From assembly GCF_905220415.1 (NCBI RefSeq), contig NC_059552.1, positions 3,797,001-3,861,000 on the forward strand: 64,000 nucleotides of DNA, written 5' to 3'. A model generated the notes under the pieces. It saw only the letters and a program-made list of their open reading frames with translations. It did no database searches and had not been told where the DNA came from. Both the position numbers and the translations under genes were made by a program. Source of the stretch: Colias croceus. Lineage: Eukaryota; Arthropoda; Insecta; Lepidoptera; Pieridae. This document shows, in pieces, positions 60,373 to 64,000 of this stretch. Position 1 is the stretch's first letter. Each line of letters starts with the position of its first letter.

Positions 60373-63300
60373 GCAACTAACATTCACATCTCGACCAATA
60401 CCAGAAATCTTCCGATCTCGCCCTGGCTGATCTATTTGATAAAGCGATTAATTACCTCATTCCTATTCAAGATCCATCATCCATGTGTCACTTTGCATAC
60501 ATTGACAGGCTGCAAACGTGTTTCTCCTACAAATATACCTAATAGTGAAAACGCAATTAAAACCATAAGATGGTCATTACTAACCGTCGGCGAGAAATTG
60601 AAACCGTTTAGGGGAGAAAAAATTAAAATGCGATTCATTGCATGAAATAGAAATTCATTTTGCGTTATTAAAATTTTAGTTTCACTCCCATTCGGTTTGA
60701 AGGGCCGCATGAAGATTAAATGAATATTGTAATGAGTGAATTTTAAGATGTAATGGTATAATATATGGTGTGTCTTTATTTTTCAGATATTTTGATGGCA
60801 TCTGTTACCATCTATATACACTCAGAATGGATTTATAATCTTCTCTTCGTACCTTTGTAATTTGTATGTAACAAATTTTTCTTATATAATAATATTCCTT
60901 GAACCAAAAAGCTTTCGTGTTTACAAAGCGAAAATCTTTAAAAAATACTTTAATAAAAGAAAAGTTTCAGAAGGAAAAGTCTTTACCGAGCAACATTTTT
61001 TTATCCCGGGTTAACCCGTTTGTAACTGAGGCAAGCCGCTAGTATGGTACAAAATAAAGATATTTTCATCCCCACAAACAATCAAGTAATAAATTCATTG
61101 CATGCAACCAGAAACCGCTAAATCTACGGAAGATAGACCAAATATACGATCGCGTGAGATGTGGCCATTCTTGAGATCGTTGCACTTCCAAGGTCCAAAT
61201 TGTAAGTTAATAGCCATATATTATACTCATAGATCATCGGGACCCTTAACATAGTTGTAAGGTTTCGGTAAATTAAGAAGGAGATAAATCATTGGATATT
61301 TGATACATGTGGTGGCCGATACGTGGGTTTGTAGCTAGTTCATAAATAATATGTAGTGTAGGTACCGAATTTGTGTTCAGATTTACAATAAAGTATCTAA
61401 CACAAATACTAAACATCTAGTAGACATTATTGTAATTAATTTCAACTTATTAATCAATATGACGTAGATATTGATCAATAAAATATTATCTACTTATTTC
61501 GCGTTGATAAGATAATATGCAAATTAAAATAATCAGGTATTGCAATTTTATGAAAATTAATTATATTTTCAGGCCGAGCTTCAATCGTTTCAAGATAGAG
61601 CCGATGTTCGATATTCGGCAAAAGAATTTTCTCTTAGCCTTGATAATATTTTGAGAAAAAAATTGCAAAATTGCGTCGCTCCGTCAACAAAAATAAATGA
61701 AATTATTATAAAGGTCGCAGACGCGAAGACGATGTGCCGAGTCATTTAGAACGCTAAAATTATCAAGTGTGCGAATTTAGACAGACTGAAAATATTTTGT
61801 GTATTTGTCTACTGAAATATTGTAGGAAGTGAGAATATCTAATTGGTTCGATTTGTAATTTATTTTTAGTTTAAATTTAAACTTAGGTACTATAAATATT
61901 TATAGAATTACAATAAGGATTTCATATTAGGTTATTAAATTAAATCAGTAATAAAACAAATGTTTTTAAAATTACCATAGATCAAACGTCAATCGTTTTA
62001 CAACCAAAACAGACATGCAAAAATAACTAAGTATATTGATTATTATAATATTACCTAGTATCGAAAAAAAATATAAACTTATATTGAAATAAAATTAATT
62101 TATGAGGGCATTTTGGTTTGAGACTTCAATTAAAATAAGTCTGTACAAAAATCCTATCATTCACGCAAGCCTATATTCTTTAGCCCAATAAATGTCTCTT
62201 GATCTCAGTACAGTGAATCATCGCATTGTTTGTCCAAGTGTATTTTTATTTTCGCCTTTCTCATTTGCATAATAAAATGCCAATGTCAACGTATCTGCGA
62301 TGTGCGTGCGTTTTACGTCACGCGTCACGTGACAAGAGTTTTCCACACACTGAGTCACGTTGGTGGGACAAGTCATAAGCTATTTTGGTATTTGTGTCTT
62401 GAAAAATAATTAGTTATTTAAAATTCGTCTAAAAATATTTGCGGATGACATGGAATTGGGAGACTGAGAATTAGTGTCAGTTTATTATTAGGGAAATATT
62501 AAAATTACATACTTCTGTTCTGTATTTATTCTTCATATGGGGGGGTTCTTCATATTATTATTTATGTTTTGTATTTAAGGATTATTGATAATAAGTTTGT
62601 AACGATTTATTTAATAATTTACATATTTTTATCTATTTGTGTTATGAAGTTTATGGGTAGACGATAGGTAGAGATAGATGTAACGATTTGAATTTTATGA
62701 CACCTAATTGATAAATTATTTTTAACGGATTTTACCTAACAATCGATTAGTCTTCACTCTTCAATCATAGACAACAACAAAATCGCTATTTTCTCATAAA
62801 TTACGCACCCACAAACAGAAGGTACTAACCTTGAACCTAGTTGGTGGAAATTTTAGTCGTGCTTTCGACTAACAATGTTCTTATATAACAGAAGCATTGT
62901 TACCATATTTTTACACTAGTTTTAAAATAGAAGTAGTGCTTACTCACTCTCTATTTTGAAAACAGGTCACAACTTAAACTCTTGAACAAAGAAACATCGA
63001 AACTGTAATAAAATTTCTATGTTTCTTACGTACGTATCTTTGAAGATATTACGGAGATCAGCTATAAAGAATTAAAAAAATCCCATTAATAATAAAGGAC
63101 CTAATAATTTAACGGTTGCATGAATAATCTTATTTTTATGTAAACAAAGTATTTTTATTTACAATAAGTTCTTTAGTTAGCTTCCGCCATCAACAATTAA
63201 AAACCACTAAAGCGCTCTTATATCAAGTTTACGGTTCTTTTGTCTTGTAATTAAATTTTACTGGTTCGTAACTAACATAAATGACTTTGTTGCTTACTTT

Positions 63301-63374
63301 TATGTATTTATTTAATGAAAATGTTACAAAATATAGTTTATATAGAGCTCAGTCTGTAGAAACTTAGTGTTTAT
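60373..63374. other. AT-rich non-coding DNA
   Basis: A short repeat edge (CCCGGGTTAACCCGTTTGTA, then AAGCCGCTAGTATGG) lies near 61003-61045. Nothing else is recognised. Confidence 0.35.
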
Positions 63375-63480
63375 TTGAAAGAAAGAAAGAAAGAAAACGT
63401 TTATTTAATGGCACACAGCCTCACAAGGACATTATGAAAATAATTTATACAATACTATTTATTACTACTATTTTTTATTT
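63375..63480 (-). mobile_element. 3' tail of a LINE with (TTTC)n
   Basis: Read on the minus strand, TGTGCCATTAAATAAACG is followed by four TTTC units, the same design as other LINE 3' ends with simple-sequence tails. Only the UTR part is recognisable; the right boundary is arbitrary. Confidence 0.4.
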
Positions 63481-64000
63481 GTTCCCCATAGATTGAGATA
63501 AAAGAGAACTTTAAATGTATAATGTGTAACTACGTAAGATCATAAAAACACAATCCTCCTAAGGGAATAACGCTCAATCCTTTTAAAGGGTCGTTCGTAA
63601 AGAAAAAGAACGCAAAGTTAACTTTTGACCTAGTTATGAAAAATCACACATGTAAGACTGCCTGTGTTTACTGTATAAAATCATACAAACATTTATCATA
63701 TCTCACACATCTAATAAGTTAATTAATTTCCACGTAATGTGCTAATAATCCCGTGGAAAACATGATTATCGGAATACCTAAGATATAAATATATAATCGT
63801 CTAAAATATTCGAGTCGTTGATAAGAGTTTATATTATGTTTAAGTTCTTTGTTCCTAAATAACGTGTAACATAACGCTGTTTGAAATTGTGTTATCTAAC
63901 TATAAAAAAATATATCTTTACATCTCATCTCATCAAACTTAAGTCATAGCAGAATATCATATAGTTTCCACAAAGTAAAATATAATGTATTAGTCCGTTT
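63481..64000. other. AT-rich non-coding DNA to the window end
   Basis: Nothing recognised. Confidence 0.35.

Noticed and set aside
1..64000. Endogenous virus or bacterial transfer
   Set aside because: No retroviral long terminal repeats, viral proteins, or prokaryote-like gene packing seen; the retroelement proteins are non-LTR type.

Overview
The window is AT-rich animal nuclear DNA from an insect, most likely a moth or butterfly. The evidence is GT-AG split genes with long introns, abundant TAGGTACCTA-type low-complexity DNA, non-LTR retrotransposons with CR1/jockey-like proteins, and dispersed copies of the CGCCCGCGGCTTCGCCCGCG and CATCATCATCAGCC repeat types that I know from lepidopteran genomes. 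There is no prokaryotic organisation.

One host gene is supported. It lies on the minus strand between 8213 and at least 33441. Joining exons at 22304-22372, 13546-13963, 9355-11424, 8793-8934, 8516-8635 and 8213-8399 uses canonical GT-AG sites, keeps one frame throughout and gives 1001 residues. It ends in a complete SH2 domain of the SHB/SHD/SHE/SHF adaptor family (WYHG, FLVRNS, GFMHM, RLPVRGAEHM). An upstream 96-bp in-phase exon at 33346-33441 fits a second, longer transcript whose first exon is probably beyond 33.4 kb or outside the window. The central 2.07-kb exon encodes a disordered Ser/Arg/Pro-rich scaffold with two internally duplicated short motifs.

Nearly everything else recognisable is mobile DNA in introns and flanks: a TA-flanked terminal-inverted-repeat element (1131-2289); LINE 3' tails (about 2775, 63375); an apparently intact endonuclease/reverse-transcriptase LINE (15071 to about 18690) inside the SHB-family gene; a 5'-truncated related LINE (48078-48894); a near-perfect 292-bp inverted repeat with a 29-nt loop (29739-30351); several MITE-like elements (28955, 32228, 54459, 55392); a degraded PIF1/Helitron helicase tail followed by six units of about 132 bp (37668-38712); RTE/SINE-like repeats (4.5, 5.1, 5.5, 26.3, 26.5, 32.5, 36.9, 38.9, 40.3, 42.3 kb); and a short tRNA-like retroposon with a perfect 15-bp target duplication (60263-60372).

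The stretches 33.4-64 kb and 1-8.2 kb contain no host exon that I can support. I did not find a new multi-gene system. The most rewarding observations are the adaptor gene with its twin motifs, the long hairpin, the TIR element with recurrent GGGCAA boxes, and the helicase-linked tandem array.
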